NCBI GenBank assembly: GCA_900543415.1
Contig: UQRE01000026.1
Span: forward strand, 1-39,594
DNA from: an uncultured Dorea sp.
Lineage (GTDB): Bacteria; Bacillota; Clostridia; Lachnospirales; Lachnospiraceae
Length of the DNA: 39,594 bases
Direction of reading: 5' to 3'
In this document: positions 24,169 to 33,159 of the stretch, in pieces
Layout: the number at the start of each line of letters is the position of its first letter
How positions within the stretch are numbered: position 1 is the first letter of the stretch
Position numbers and translations under genes: made by a program
The notes under the pieces: generated by a model
What the model saw: the letters and a program-made list of their open reading frames with translations, nothing else
Databases searched by the model: none
Told to the model about the DNA's origin: nothing

Positions 24169-25386
24169 GTGAAAGCTTATGAAAGATTATTAAAGTATAT
24201 GGTTGTCCGCACACCAAGTGACGAAAACAGTGAAACTGTACCGTCTTCCCAGTGCCAATTTGATCTTGCACATTTATTGGAAACGGAAATGAAAGAACTT
24301 GGACTGACCGATATTTATCTGGATGACCAGTGTTATCTCTATGGTAAATTACCTGCAACAGAGGGTCTGGAAGACAAACCTGCCATTGGTTTTATTGCAC
24401 ACATGGATACCGTTTCTGACTTCTGCGACCACGACATCACACCAGTGATCACAGAAAATTATAACGGAGAAGATCTGGCTCTTGGAACGAGCGGTCTTAC
24501 TTTAAGTACAGAAACATTTCCACACCTTAAAGATTTAAAAGGACGCACACTCATCACTTCTGATGGAACAACTGTATTGGGCGCTGATGATAAGGCAGGA
24601 ATCGCAGAGATTCTTACTGTGATCGAACAGTTACAGGAACAAAACATCCCACACGGTCCAATCTGCGTTGCATTTACGCCGGATGAGGAAATCGGCACCG
24701 GCGCTTCTCATTTTGATGTAGAACGTTTTGGAGCAGATTACGGATATACTTTAGATGGCGGCACAGAGGGCGAGATCCAGTACGAAAACTTTAATGCATG
24801 CAAAGCATGTTTTGACATTGCAGGAGTAAGTGTTCATCCGGGTTCTTCCAAAGACACCATGATCAACGCATCCTTAGTTGCTATGGAGATCAACAGCCTG
24901 CTTCCGGCAATGGAGACTCCGCGCGGCACAGAAGATTATGAGGGATTCTATCATCTTGTATCTATGTCCGGTGACTGCTCTAAGGCTCAATTAAACTATA
25001 TTGTCAGAGACCATGACAAAAATTTCTTTGAAGCAAGAAAACGTACGTTAACTCTGATTGAAAAGAACTTGAACGCAAAGTGGGGCGAAGGCACTGTAAA
25101 ACTTACACTCACCGACCAGTATAAAAACATGGCTGAAATCATTGCCGGATGCATGCATCTCATCGACAACGCAAAACAAGCCTGTGAAAATGCTGGAATC
25201 GAAGCGCTCATTCTTCCAATCCGCGGAGGTACAGACGGATGTCAGTTAAGCTTCAAAGGACTTCCATGTCCAAACCTTGGAACCGGCGGACATGCTTACC
25301 ACGGTCCTTACGAGCATATTACCATCGAAGGAATGGACAAAACAGTCGCTATGGTGACGGAACTGGTAAAACTATACACAAAATAA
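24169..25386 (+). CDS. pepT: Peptidase T (tripeptide aminopeptidase)
   Basis: PepT is a cytoplasmic two-zinc enzyme of the M20 family that releases the N-terminal residue of tripeptides. The 405-residue protein shows the expected ligand motifs in order: IAHMDTVSDF, LGADDKAGIAEI, FTPDEEIGTGASHF, YTLDGGTEGEIQYENF and the C-terminal GTGGHAYHGPYEHI. I chose the GTG at 24169 with AAAAGGGG upstream. The only ATG further upstream is in a stretch without a ribosome site, and it would overlap the promoter region. Confidence 0.95.
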   Translation: MKAYERLLKYMVVRTPSDENSETVPSSQCQFDLAHLLETEMKELGLTDIYLDDQCYLYGKLPATEGLEDKPAIGFIAHMDTVSDFCDHDITPVITENYNGEDLALGTSGLTLSTETFPHLKDLKGRTLITSDGTTVLGADDKAGIAEILTVIEQLQEQNIPHGPICVAFTPDEEIGTGASHFDVERFGADYGYTLDGGTEGEIQYENFNACKACFDIAGVSVHPGSSKDTMINASLVAMEINSLLPAMETPRGTEDYEGFYHLVSMSGDCSKAQLNYIVRDHDKNFFEARKRTLTLIEKNLNAKWGEGTVKLTLTDQYKNMAEIIAGCMHLIDNAKQACENAGIEALILPIRGGTDGCQLSFKGLPCPNLGTGGHAYHGPYEHITIEGMDKTVAMVTELVKLYTK

Positions 25387-25406
25387 AAACTAAAGAGGTT
25401 AGAAAC

Positions 25407-25577
25407 ATGTGGTTATTTAAAAGACTGGCGCTTTTTCTTAGCGCCATCATCATTGCGTGTGTCGCAGGATTCTTCATTCTTCCGGGTGCCAGCCAGACGG
25501 AAATTGTCATATTCATTGTGGGCTGTGTAGCCCTTGGCGATATCACTTATTATCTGGACAAGAAATATTTCCAGTAA
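25407..25577 (+). CDS. Small two-helix membrane protein (56 aa)
   Basis: The 56-residue protein MWLFKRLALFLSAIIIACVA... has two hydrophobic helices (about 6-25 and 33-47) and a short charged tail, DKKYFQ. I do not recognise a family. The ATG at 25407 follows AAGAGGTT at a good distance and lies 20 nt after pepT, so it is probably cotranscribed. A longer frame starting inside pepT has no ribosome site and is rejected. A strong terminator follows directly. Confidence 0.65.
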   Translation: MWLFKRLALFLSAIIIACVAGFFILPGASQTEIVIFIVGCVALGDITYYLDKKYFQ

Positions 25578-25589
25578 AAGCATGAAAAT

Positions 25590-25630
25590 GGAGGCTGTGA
25601 AAAACTCGATTGAGTTTTTTCACAGCCTCC
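25590..25630. terminator. Bidirectional terminator between convergent pepT and yitT units
   Basis: An 18-bp near-perfect inverted repeat, GGAGGCTGTGAAAAACTC and its complement with one bulged T, has a 4-nt loop. T-rich sequence follows on both strands, and it lies between two converging genes. Confidence 0.85.
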
Positions 25631-25640
25631 TATTTTACTT

Positions 25641-26504
25641 TTATGCTCCGTGAGGCTTAAATCCTTCTCCTCTTACTTCATTTGATTCCATCATAATGAG
25701 GAACGCTTTTTCATCCTCGTCTTTCACTGCTTTCTGTACATTGTACATTTCTTTATTACTGCACGCACACATAACAACCAGTTTGTCATCCCTTGAGAAG
25801 CTTCCTTCAGCCTTTAAGAAGGTACATCCTCTTGCTGTCATTTCATCAATCCGCTTCGCAACTTCCGGTCCTTTGTCCGTAACGATCAGCGCCATCTTAC
25901 CGGCATCAATACCATACATAACCTTATCTACTACAACTGTCAAAATATAAGTCAAGATCAAACCGTAAATAATACTGTCAATATCTCCAAAGATCAAACC
26001 GCCTGTCACAACGATTACAAGGTCTGTCACAAAAGTAATCTTTCCGATAGAAAGGTGCGGTTTTAACGCGCGCACTGACATAATGATAAAATCAGCTCCG
26101 CCTGTAGATGTGTTGCGAAGATAAATAATCGCATACCCAAGTCCGGCAAATACACCGGCGCAAATAGCAGACAATAATCTGTCTCCTTCATATACCGGAA
26201 GCATTGGGGCAATGAAGTCCATAAGAGGCCACTGGATCAGCATCGTCTTTAACGAACGAAGCAGAAACTTTTTCCCTAAGACTTTGTAACACAAAATAAT
26301 GATTGGAATGTTGAGTACAATGGTCATCGTACCGATCGGCAGACCGAATAAATGATAAAAGATCAAAGCAACACCGGAAATACCTGCTACCGGAAATCCG
26401 GAATTGGCAGCGAAATTATAAACTCCAATCGCAATCAACATATTTCCTACAATGTCCACTAGAATATCAATGGCAAATTCTTTGGATTTGTTCACGTTTT
26501 TCAT
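25641..26504 (-). CDS. YitT family membrane protein
   Basis: This is a 287-residue protein of the YitT family: an N-terminal membrane domain of five or six helices (DUF161-like repeats, for example FPVAGISGVALIFYHLFGLP and GVFAGLGYAIIYLRNTSTGG) followed by a soluble C-terminal DUF2179 domain (about 205-287, GKMALIVTDKGPEVAKRIDE). The function of the family is not established. It has its own ribosome site, AAGAGGAGAG, and lies alone between two terminators. Confidence 0.9.
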   Translation of the reverse strand: MKNVNKSKEFAIDILVDIVGNMLIAIGVYNFAANSGFPVAGISGVALIFYHLFGLPIGTMTIVLNIPIIILCYKVLGKKFLLRSLKTMLIQWPLMDFIAPMLPVYEGDRLLSAICAGVFAGLGYAIIYLRNTSTGGADFIIMSVRALKPHLSIGKITFVTDLVIVVTGGLIFGDIDSIIYGLILTYILTVVVDKVMYGIDAGKMALIVTDKGPEVAKRIDEMTARGCTFLKAEGSFSRDDKLVVMCACSNKEMYNVQKAVKDEDEKAFLIMMESNEVRGEGFKPHGA

Positions 26505-26554
26505 AGACTCTCTCCTCTTTTAAATAATTGTATCTTTTATTAATTTCCTCAGAC

Positions 26555-26604
26555 CAAAAAAGAGCAACAGCAAATTATAAAAATATAATTCGCAATTGCT
26601 CTTT
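26555..26604 (-). terminator. Terminator after dinB
   Basis: On the minus strand AGAGCAA and TTGCTCT, with a further inner AATTATA/TATAATT pairing, form a long hairpin followed by T6. It lies about 35 nt after the dinB stop and close to the yitT start. Confidence 0.8.
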
Positions 26605-26639
26605 TACGTGAAATATTATAGACGTCTTCTGCAAAAATG

Positions 26640-27899
26640 TCAATCCGCATTTTCATCTTTTTCTTCTGCATTTCTTGAAATTGAAGACCGCGAAGAAGAT
26701 AACGAGCTGCCCCGCACCACCGATGATTCACCGTAACGCTTACGGATCTGATCCAGAGCCTTGTCAAGCCGCTCCTGCTTTCTTGTCGGAAGTTTCCTTT
26801 TCTTCTGCTGTGGCTGGATATCAAAGATACTAAGCTGCTGCGGTTCTCCTTCTTCCGAAAGCTTGGAACTTCGAATTCCAAGAAGTCTGATCGGTTCTCC
26901 ATTCCACAACTCACGAAACAACTCCATTGCTGCGTTATGAATTACCCGATCACTGTTCGTATCTTGAAAAAGCTGTTTTTGATGGGAACAAGTCTCAAAA
27001 TTATAGTATTTAATCTCCACGCTCAACATTCCGGCATGCTGTCCTGCTTTTCTTAATCTGGCGCCAACGCTCTCTGCCAGACGAAAGAGCACTCTTGACG
27101 CCTCCTCTTCTGTTACCACATCCTGTGCAAGGGTTGTGGAATTTCCGATTCCCTTCGCTTCTGCACGTTCTGACTCCACCTGCGAGGCATCAATTCCATT
27201 AGAAAATTCCCACAATTTCCGCCCATGACTTTTTAAATGAAGTTCTACCAGCCTTACATCCATCTGCGCCAGATCTCCAATGGTGCGAACCTCCAGTTTC
27301 TCAAGCGCAGCCACACTGGAGCGCCCTGCCATATACAATTCCCCGATAGGAAGCGGCCACATTTTCACTTGAATCTCCTCTGGAAACAACGTGTGGACTT
27401 TGTTCGGTTTCTCGAAATCCGAAGCCATCTTCGCCAACAATTTATTGCTGGATATGCCCACATTTACCGTAAATCCAAACCGCCGGTACACTTCGTTCTT
27501 TATCTCCATCGCCCCTTCCACCGGAGAAACAAAGCGATTGGCAATCCCTGTAAAATCCATGTAACACTCATCCACACTCACCTGTTCAATATCCGGCGTA
27601 TACGTTTTCAAAAAATCCATAAGTGCGTGACTGTATCTGGAATACATCTTATGATCCGGCGGTATTGACACAAGATTCGGACACTTACGAAAGGCATTCG
27701 CCACCGATTCCCCTGTGCGAATGCCATATTTCTTTGCAGGAACAGACTTAGCGAGCACTACCCCGTGACGAGACTGTTGGTCTCCGCCAATGATCGCCGG
27801 TATCTCTCTAAGGTCTGTCTCCGCGCCATTCTTCAGTTGTTCCACTGCGCTCCAGCTAAGATACGCAGAATTGACATCGATATGAAAAATGATTGACAC
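26640..27899 (-). CDS. dinB: DNA polymerase IV (Y-family, DinB type)
   Basis: This error-prone translesion polymerase is 419 residues long. It has the N-terminal catalytic motif FHIDVNSAYLSW with Asp8, the second catalytic pair in VSVDECYMDFTG (SVDE), and a sliding-clamp-binding motif QLSIFD near residue 355, followed by a basic, Ser-rich tail. It starts with a GTG at 27899 that overlaps the clpB stop as TAGTG, and no terminator or promoter separates it from clpB. It is therefore probably translated by coupling and transcribed from the CIRCE-controlled clpB promoter. A terminator follows the gene. Confidence 0.94.
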   Translation of the reverse strand: MSIIFHIDVNSAYLSWSAVEQLKNGAETDLREIPAIIGGDQQSRHGVVLAKSVPAKKYGIRTGESVANAFRKCPNLVSIPPDHKMYSRYSHALMDFLKTYTPDIEQVSVDECYMDFTGIANRFVSPVEGAMEIKNEVYRRFGFTVNVGISSNKLLAKMASDFEKPNKVHTLFPEEIQVKMWPLPIGELYMAGRSSVAALEKLEVRTIGDLAQMDVRLVELHLKSHGRKLWEFSNGIDASQVESERAEAKGIGNSTTLAQDVVTEEEASRVLFRLAESVGARLRKAGQHAGMLSVEIKYYNFETCSHQKQLFQDTNSDRVIHNAAMELFRELWNGEPIRLLGIRSSKLSEEGEPQQLSIFDIQPQQKKRKLPTRKQERLDKALDQIRKRYGESSVVRGSSLSSSRSSISRNAEEKDENAD

Positions 27900-30484
27900 T
27901 ATGCCTGACTCCTTGCCCTTAAAATTCCGTCTTCACTGTCAATAATAATCTTCTCACCTGCACCGATATCTCCTTGAAGCATCAACTTCGCAGCCAACGT
28001 TTCCACATGTTTCTGCAAATAACGTTTCAACGGTCTTGCTCCGTAATTCGGATCATATCCGCCTTCCACAATCTGATTTTTCGCCGTTTCCGTAAGCTCA
28101 ATGGAAAGCTCTTTGTCTGCAAGACGTTTATTGACATCCGCTACTAACAAGTCAATAATGTCATAAATATTTTCTTTCGTCAATGGACGGAACATAATCA
28201 TTTCATCCAGACGGTTTAAAAATTCCGGTCTGAAATGTGCGCGAAGATCATTCATTACCGCCTGCTGGCTCTCTTCGCTGATATTTCCATTTTCATCCAT
28301 ACCGTCCAGAAGATATGCTGATCCAATGTTCGATGTCATAATTAAAATCGTATTCTTAAAGTCTACGGTACGTCCCTGTGAATCTGTGATACGTCCATCA
28401 TCCAGAACCTGCAATAATACGTTAAATACATCTGGATGCGCCTTCTCAATCTCATCAAAAAGCACAACGGAATACGGTTTTCTCCGCACTGCTTCAGTAA
28501 GCTGACCACCTTCGTCATACCCTACATATCCCGGAGGCGCTCCGATAAGACGGGATACAGAATATTTCTCCATATATTCACTCATATCAATACGGATCAT
28601 ATTATTTTCATCATCAAAGAGGCTTTCTGCCAATGCTTTGGCAAGCTCTGTCTTACCAACACCGGTAGGTCCAAGGAACAGGAAGGAACCGATCGGTTTT
28701 GTCGGATCTTTGATTCCTGCTTTGGAACGGATAATTGCCTCGGTCACAAGTTCTACACCTTCATCCTGACCAATCACGCGTTTATGCAATTCATCTGCAA
28801 GGTGAAGCGTCTTACTTCTCTCACTCTCATTTAATTTAGCAACCGGAATTCCGGTCCAGCGGGACACGATCCTTGCAATCTCTTCATCCGTCACACTTTC
28901 ATGTACAAGAGAACGGTCTTCATCCTTTACTTTTGCCTCTTCGCTCTCTAGCTGCTTCTGTAACTGCGGAAGTCTGCCATACTGAAGTTCTGCCGCTCTT
29001 TCAAGATCATACGAATGCTGCGCTCTCTCAATCTCTTTATTTACCTGTTCAATCTCTTCACGCAATTTCTGTACTTTCTCAACACCAACCTTCTCATTAT
29101 CCCACTGGGCTTTCTTTCCGGCAAAATCTTCTCTCAACTCCGCAAGTTCCTGCTGTAAATGAACGAGACGTTCCTGACTTAGACGGTCATTTTCTTTCTT
29201 AAGCGCTGCTTCTTCGATTTCAAGCTGCATAATCTTACGGCGAAGTTCATCCAACTCTGCCGGCATAGAATCCAGTTCCGTCTTAATCAGTGCACACGCT
29301 TCATCTACAAGGTCGATTGCCTTATCCGGAAGAAAACGATCGGAAATATAACGGTCAGACAATGTTGCCGCCGCCACAAGCGCTCCATCGGTAATCTTCA
29401 CACCGTGAAAGACTTCATATCGTTCTTTCAAACCACGGAGAATTGAAATGGCATCTTCTACGGTAGGTTCATCCACCAAAACCGGCTGGAAACGCCGTTC
29501 CAGCGCCGCATCTTTCTCAATATACTGACGGTATTCATCAAGCGTAGTTGCACCGATACAGTGAAGCTCTCCACGAGCAAGCATTGGCTTTAACATATTT
29601 CCGGCATCCATTGCACCGTCACTCTTGCCTGCTCCTACAATCGTATGCAGTTCATCGATAAAGAGGATAATCTTACCATCGCTGTTTTTCACTTCTTCCA
29701 GTACCGCTTTCAATCGCTCTTCAAACTCACCACGATATTTGGCTCCGGCAACCAGTGCTCCCATATCGAGAGAGAATACAGTCTTATCTTTCAAGCCCTC
29801 CGGCACATCACCGCGGACGATCCGCTGTGCCAGCCCTTCTACTACCGCAGTTTTACCGACACCCGGCTCACCAATGAGCACTGGATTGTTCTTCGTCTTT
29901 CTGGACAAAATACGGATCAGATTTCGAATCTCCGCGTCTCTTCCGATAACCGGATCAAGTTTCTGGTCGCGTGCGCGTTCTACAAGATCAGAACCGTATT
30001 TATTCAACGTATCATAAGTGGCTTCCGGATTATCGCTGGTCACTCTTTGATTGCCTCTAACTGTAGACAACGCTTGAAGGAATCCATCCCGTGTAATTCC
30101 AAGCTCACGGAACAATGCCTTCATTTCTTTGCTGGCATATTTCATCATAGATAAGAAGAGATGTTCTACAGAGACGTATTCATCTCCCATCTGCGAAGCC
30201 TCATCTTCTGCATAAACAAGTGCATTATTAAGATCCTGTCCCACATACGGCTGTCCGCCTTGTACCTTCGGACGTTTGCTGATCGCTTCCTCCACTCGGT
30301 TTACGACCAGATTCTTATCAAGCCCCATCTTCTCCATTAATTTCAAGATCAGACTATCATCCTGTGTCAACAATGCATAAAGCAAATGCTCCTGCTCAAT
30401 CTGCTGATTTCCATATTCCATCGCTGTTTTCTCACAATCCTGCACTGCCTGCAAAGATTTTTGTGTAAATTTATTAATATTCAT
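27899..30484 (-). CDS. clpB: ATP-dependent disaggregase ClpB
   Basis: ClpB is the hexameric Hsp100 chaperone that, with DnaK, extracts proteins from aggregates. The 861-residue protein has the N-domain (about 1-145), first AAA+ module with GEPGVGKTAVVEG, a long coiled-coil M-domain (about 400-525), and second AAA+ module with GPTGVGKTELAKAL and IDMSEYMEKYSVSRLIGAPP. I chose the ATG at 30484 (MNINKFTQKSLQA) because AAAGGAGG lies 7 nt upstream; a start 21 nt earlier overlaps the ribosome site. Length matches ClpB. A CIRCE operator is in its promoter. Confidence 0.96.
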   Translation of the reverse strand: MNINKFTQKSLQAVQDCEKTAMEYGNQQIEQEHLLYALLTQDDSLILKLMEKMGLDKNLVVNRVEEAISKRPKVQGGQPYVGQDLNNALVYAEDEASQMGDEYVSVEHLFLSMMKYASKEMKALFRELGITRDGFLQALSTVRGNQRVTSDNPEATYDTLNKYGSDLVERARDQKLDPVIGRDAEIRNLIRILSRKTKNNPVLIGEPGVGKTAVVEGLAQRIVRGDVPEGLKDKTVFSLDMGALVAGAKYRGEFEERLKAVLEEVKNSDGKIILFIDELHTIVGAGKSDGAMDAGNMLKPMLARGELHCIGATTLDEYRQYIEKDAALERRFQPVLVDEPTVEDAISILRGLKERYEVFHGVKITDGALVAAATLSDRYISDRFLPDKAIDLVDEACALIKTELDSMPAELDELRRKIMQLEIEEAALKKENDRLSQERLVHLQQELAELREDFAGKKAQWDNEKVGVEKVQKLREEIEQVNKEIERAQHSYDLERAAELQYGRLPQLQKQLESEEAKVKDEDRSLVHESVTDEEIARIVSRWTGIPVAKLNESERSKTLHLADELHKRVIGQDEGVELVTEAIIRSKAGIKDPTKPIGSFLFLGPTGVGKTELAKALAESLFDDENNMIRIDMSEYMEKYSVSRLIGAPPGYVGYDEGGQLTEAVRRKPYSVVLFDEIEKAHPDVFNVLLQVLDDGRITDSQGRTVDFKNTILIMTSNIGSAYLLDGMDENGNISEESQQAVMNDLRAHFRPEFLNRLDEMIMFRPLTKENIYDIIDLLVADVNKRLADKELSIELTETAKNQIVEGGYDPNYGARPLKRYLQKHVETLAAKLMLQGDIGAGEKIIIDSEDGILRARSQA

Positions 30485-30537
30485 TCTAACGCCTCCTTTT
30501 GACATCAGAGTCTATTTGTTTTCTTTGTTCTACCAGA

Positions 30538-30580
30538 AATATAACACTTGTTATTAGCACTGTCAAGGGCTGAGTGCTAA
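30538..30580 (-). promoter_or_regulatory. clpB promoter with CIRCE (HrcA) operator
   Basis: The CIRCE inverted repeat TTAGCACTG-N9-GAGTGCTAA occupies 30554-30580. On the minus strand the -35 box TTGACA (30566-30561) lies within it, and TATATT (30543-30538) follows after 17 nt. HrcA bound here would block RNA polymerase until heat stress releases it. Confidence 0.92.
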
Positions 30581-30594
30581 TTTTTCTGTATTCA

Positions 30595-30623
30595 TTTACA
30601 TCTCCACTTTAATGTGGTATACT
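30595..30623 (+). promoter_or_regulatory. Promoter of iorA
   Basis: TTTACA (30595-30600) and TATACT (30618-30623) are 17 nt apart, with TG one base before the -10 box. It is divergent from clpB, and its -35 box lies only 15 nt from the CIRCE operator. Confidence 0.8.
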
Positions 30624-30657
30624 TTAGTATAGTAAATCGAGAAAGAGGAGTTCTATT

Positions 30658-32511
30658 ATGCACAAAGAATTTTTGATGGGAAATGAAGCGATCGCTCTTG
30701 GCGCCATTGCTGCCGGAGTCAATCTTGTATCCGGTTACCCCGGCACACCGTCTTCTGAAGTACTGGAAACAGTGGCAAAGCGTCGTACAAACAATATTTA
30801 TGTGGAGTGGTCTGTCAACGAGAAGGCTGCCCTTGAAGTCGCCGCAGGAGCCTCTTACACCGGAGCAAGAAGTCTGGTTACAATGAAACAGGTGGGATTA
30901 AATGTTGCGTCCGATCCGCTGATGAGCCTTGAATACGTAGGGATTAAAGGCGGCATGGTTGTTCTCGTCGCTGACGATCCAGGTCCTATCTCTTCCCAGA
31001 CAGAACAGGACACAAGACATTTCGCAGCATTTTCCAAGCTGCCATGTTTTGATCCAACCTCTGCTCAGGAAGCCTACGAAATGATTCAAGAGGCTTTTGA
31101 ATATTCGGAAGCATATGGCACTCCGGTATTCTTCCGCCCTACAACAAGGGTTTGTCACGCTTACGCTTCGATTGAAATTAAGGATATGGGCGAATACACG
31201 CTTCATAAAGCCGAAGGATTCGTCAAGGACTCCAACCGCTGGGTAATCTTCCCTCGTCTTTCTTATCAGAACCACAAGAAAATTGAAGCACGAAATGTAG
31301 CATTATCAGAGGAATTTTCTACTTACTCAAGGAATAGGATTTATCCGGCAGAGGAACAAAACAGAACATCCCGAAAAGGTATCGCAGCTTCGGGGATCAG
31401 TTTTACTTATGCTTTAGAGTCTTTGGAAACACTGGGCATGGTGCGGCTTCTCAAAATTGCCACACCGCATCCGTTCCCTGAAAAACTGGCATTGGAATTT
31501 TTAGACGGACTGGATGAGGTTCTCTGCATGGAAGAACTTGATCCTGTGCTGGAGCGCGAACTTACCTATCTCTGTGGAAAATACCATCTTCCGGTGAAAA
31601 TATACGGTAAATTGACTGGACACACAGCAAATGCCGGTGAAAATACAAGGGACAGTGTATACCAGAACATTTCAGATTTTCTCGGTATCAATTCTGACCG
31701 GACAGAAGAACTGCCCACGCAAGGAGTCGTTAATTCTACCACAGCTCCCACGCTTCCGATCCGCCCACCGGTTCTCTGTGCCGGATGCCCTCACCGCGCT
31801 TCTTTCTACGCGGTAAAGGCTGCAATGAAGGGGCGAAAAACTATTTTCTGCGGCGATATCGGATGTTATACCCTTGGCAATGCAATGCCCCTTGATATGG
31901 TAGATACCTGCCTGTGCATGGGCGCCGGACTTGGAATCGCACAAGGAGTCGGACATATAGAACCAGACACTTCTTGTTTTGCATTTGTAGGGGATTCTAC
32001 GTTCTTTGCCTCGGCAATCACCGGAGTAATCAACGCTGTCTATAATCAGGCAAATATGACCTTAATTATCTTAGACAATTCTACAACTGCTATGACCGGA
32101 CATCAGCCACATCCTGGTACCGGACACACTATGATGGGAGAAATTGTCCAAAAAATTAATATAGAATCGGTTCTTCGCGGGATTGGCGTAACAACAGTAG
32201 AAACCGTCAACCCTCTCGACCATAAGGCAGCAATTTCTTGCGTAAAACGAACGGCAGACCTTTCCGGAGTCAAGGCAATTATCTTCAAATCTCCTTGTAT
32301 CGCTACCGTGAAACCGGATACACCTCTATTTGTAGAACAAAAAAAATGCATTTCTTGCAAGAAATGTATCCGTGAATTAGGTTGTCCGGCGCTGGTGATT
32401 CAAAATGGTAAAGTTACCATAGATTCTTCTCTTTGCACTGGCTGCACTTTATGCGCACAACTCTGCCCTACAGGCGCCATCCAAACTACAGGAGGTGACA
32501 AACATGACTAA
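30658..32511 (+). CDS. iorA: Indolepyruvate:ferredoxin oxidoreductase alpha subunit
   Basis: With the beta subunit this enzyme oxidises aryl-pyruvates from Trp, Phe and Tyr to aryl-acetyl-CoA, reducing ferredoxin; it needs thiamine diphosphate. The 617-residue protein has the N-terminal pyrimidine-binding domain (LVSGYPGTPSSEVLETVAKR), a central domain, the thiamine-diphosphate-binding domain (CGDIGCYTLG, FVGDSTFFAS) and two [4Fe-4S] clusters at the C-terminus (CISCKKC...C and CTGCTLCAQLCP). Ribosome site AAAGAGGAG precedes the ATG. It overlaps iorB by 8 nt. Confidence 0.96.
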   Translation: MHKEFLMGNEAIALGAIAAGVNLVSGYPGTPSSEVLETVAKRRTNNIYVEWSVNEKAALEVAAGASYTGARSLVTMKQVGLNVASDPLMSLEYVGIKGGMVVLVADDPGPISSQTEQDTRHFAAFSKLPCFDPTSAQEAYEMIQEAFEYSEAYGTPVFFRPTTRVCHAYASIEIKDMGEYTLHKAEGFVKDSNRWVIFPRLSYQNHKKIEARNVALSEEFSTYSRNRIYPAEEQNRTSRKGIAASGISFTYALESLETLGMVRLLKIATPHPFPEKLALEFLDGLDEVLCMEELDPVLERELTYLCGKYHLPVKIYGKLTGHTANAGENTRDSVYQNISDFLGINSDRTEELPTQGVVNSTTAPTLPIRPPVLCAGCPHRASFYAVKAAMKGRKTIFCGDIGCYTLGNAMPLDMVDTCLCMGAGLGIAQGVGHIEPDTSCFAFVGDSTFFASAITGVINAVYNQANMTLIILDNSTTAMTGHQPHPGTGHTMMGEIVQKINIESVLRGIGVTTVETVNPLDHKAAISCVKRTADLSGVKAIIFKSPCIATVKPDTPLFVEQKKCISCKKCIRELGCPALVIQNGKVTIDSSLCTGCTLCAQLCPTGAIQTTGGDKHD

Positions 32512-33091
32512 AAACATCGTATTATGCGGCGTCGGCGGTCAAGGCACTGTTCTGGCTTCTAAATTAATCGCCGCTGCCGCTATGAAAAAAGGAATCTCTG
32601 TTATGAGTGCGGAAACCATCGGCATGGCACAGCGAGGCGGAAGCGTCTTCAGTCACATCCGGCTCGGAGAACACCTTCACTCTCCCATGATTGCCAAAGG
32701 AACTGCAGATATCATCATAGGATTTGAACCGGCTGAGGCTGTACGAATGCTCCCTTATTTAAAGGACAATGGGCAGGTCATTGTCAGCAGCCATGCAATT
32801 ATGCCCGTAACTTCTACACTCTCCGGAGCTAATTACAATGGTGAAGAAATGATTTTATATCTAAAGAAAGTTGTAAAGAACCTACTTGTTGTAGATACAG
32901 AAAAAGCATGTCTTGCGCTTGGTTCTTCCAAAGTCTTGAATATTCTCCTGCTTGGCGCAGCGATCTTTAGCGGCGCATTAGGTCTTACAGAAGAAGAAAT
33001 CCAAGATGCGATCAAAGAACGACTGCCCGAAAAGTTCCATGCTCTCAATTATCAAGCTTTGCAATATTTTAAGGCACGGCATAACGATTAG
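32504..33091 (+). CDS. iorB: Indolepyruvate:ferredoxin oxidoreductase beta subunit
   Basis: This is the 195-residue gamma/beta-type subunit of the 2-oxoacid:ferredoxin oxidoreductase family. It starts MTKNIVLCGVGGQGTVLASK and includes the conserved MAQRGGSVFSHIRLG. The ATG at 32504 has AGGAGGT 7 nt upstream and overlaps the iorA stop by 8 nt; an in-frame GTG at 32495 lies within the ribosome site. Coupling fits fixed subunit stoichiometry. Confidence 0.94.
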   Translation: MTKNIVLCGVGGQGTVLASKLIAAAAMKKGISVMSAETIGMAQRGGSVFSHIRLGEHLHSPMIAKGTADIIIGFEPAEAVRMLPYLKDNGQVIVSSHAIMPVTSTLSGANYNGEEMILYLKKVVKNLLVVDTEKACLALGSSKVLNILLLGAAIFSGALGLTEEEIQDAIKERLPEKFHALNYQALQYFKARHND

Positions 33092-33159
33092 TTTTGATAC
33101 AGACGACAAAGTTATCAACACAGCAAGACAACCGACTGCAATAGAAAGGACGAAATAGT

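Noticed and set aside
25239..25406. Longer N-terminus for the small membrane protein, beginning inside pepT
   Set aside because: No ribosome site, and the added residues are the shadow of pepT in another frame; the ATG at 25407 has its own site.
32495..32503. GTG start for iorB, 9 nt upstream of the ATG
   Set aside because: It lies within the AGGAGGTG ribosome site, so the ATG at 32504 is the better start.
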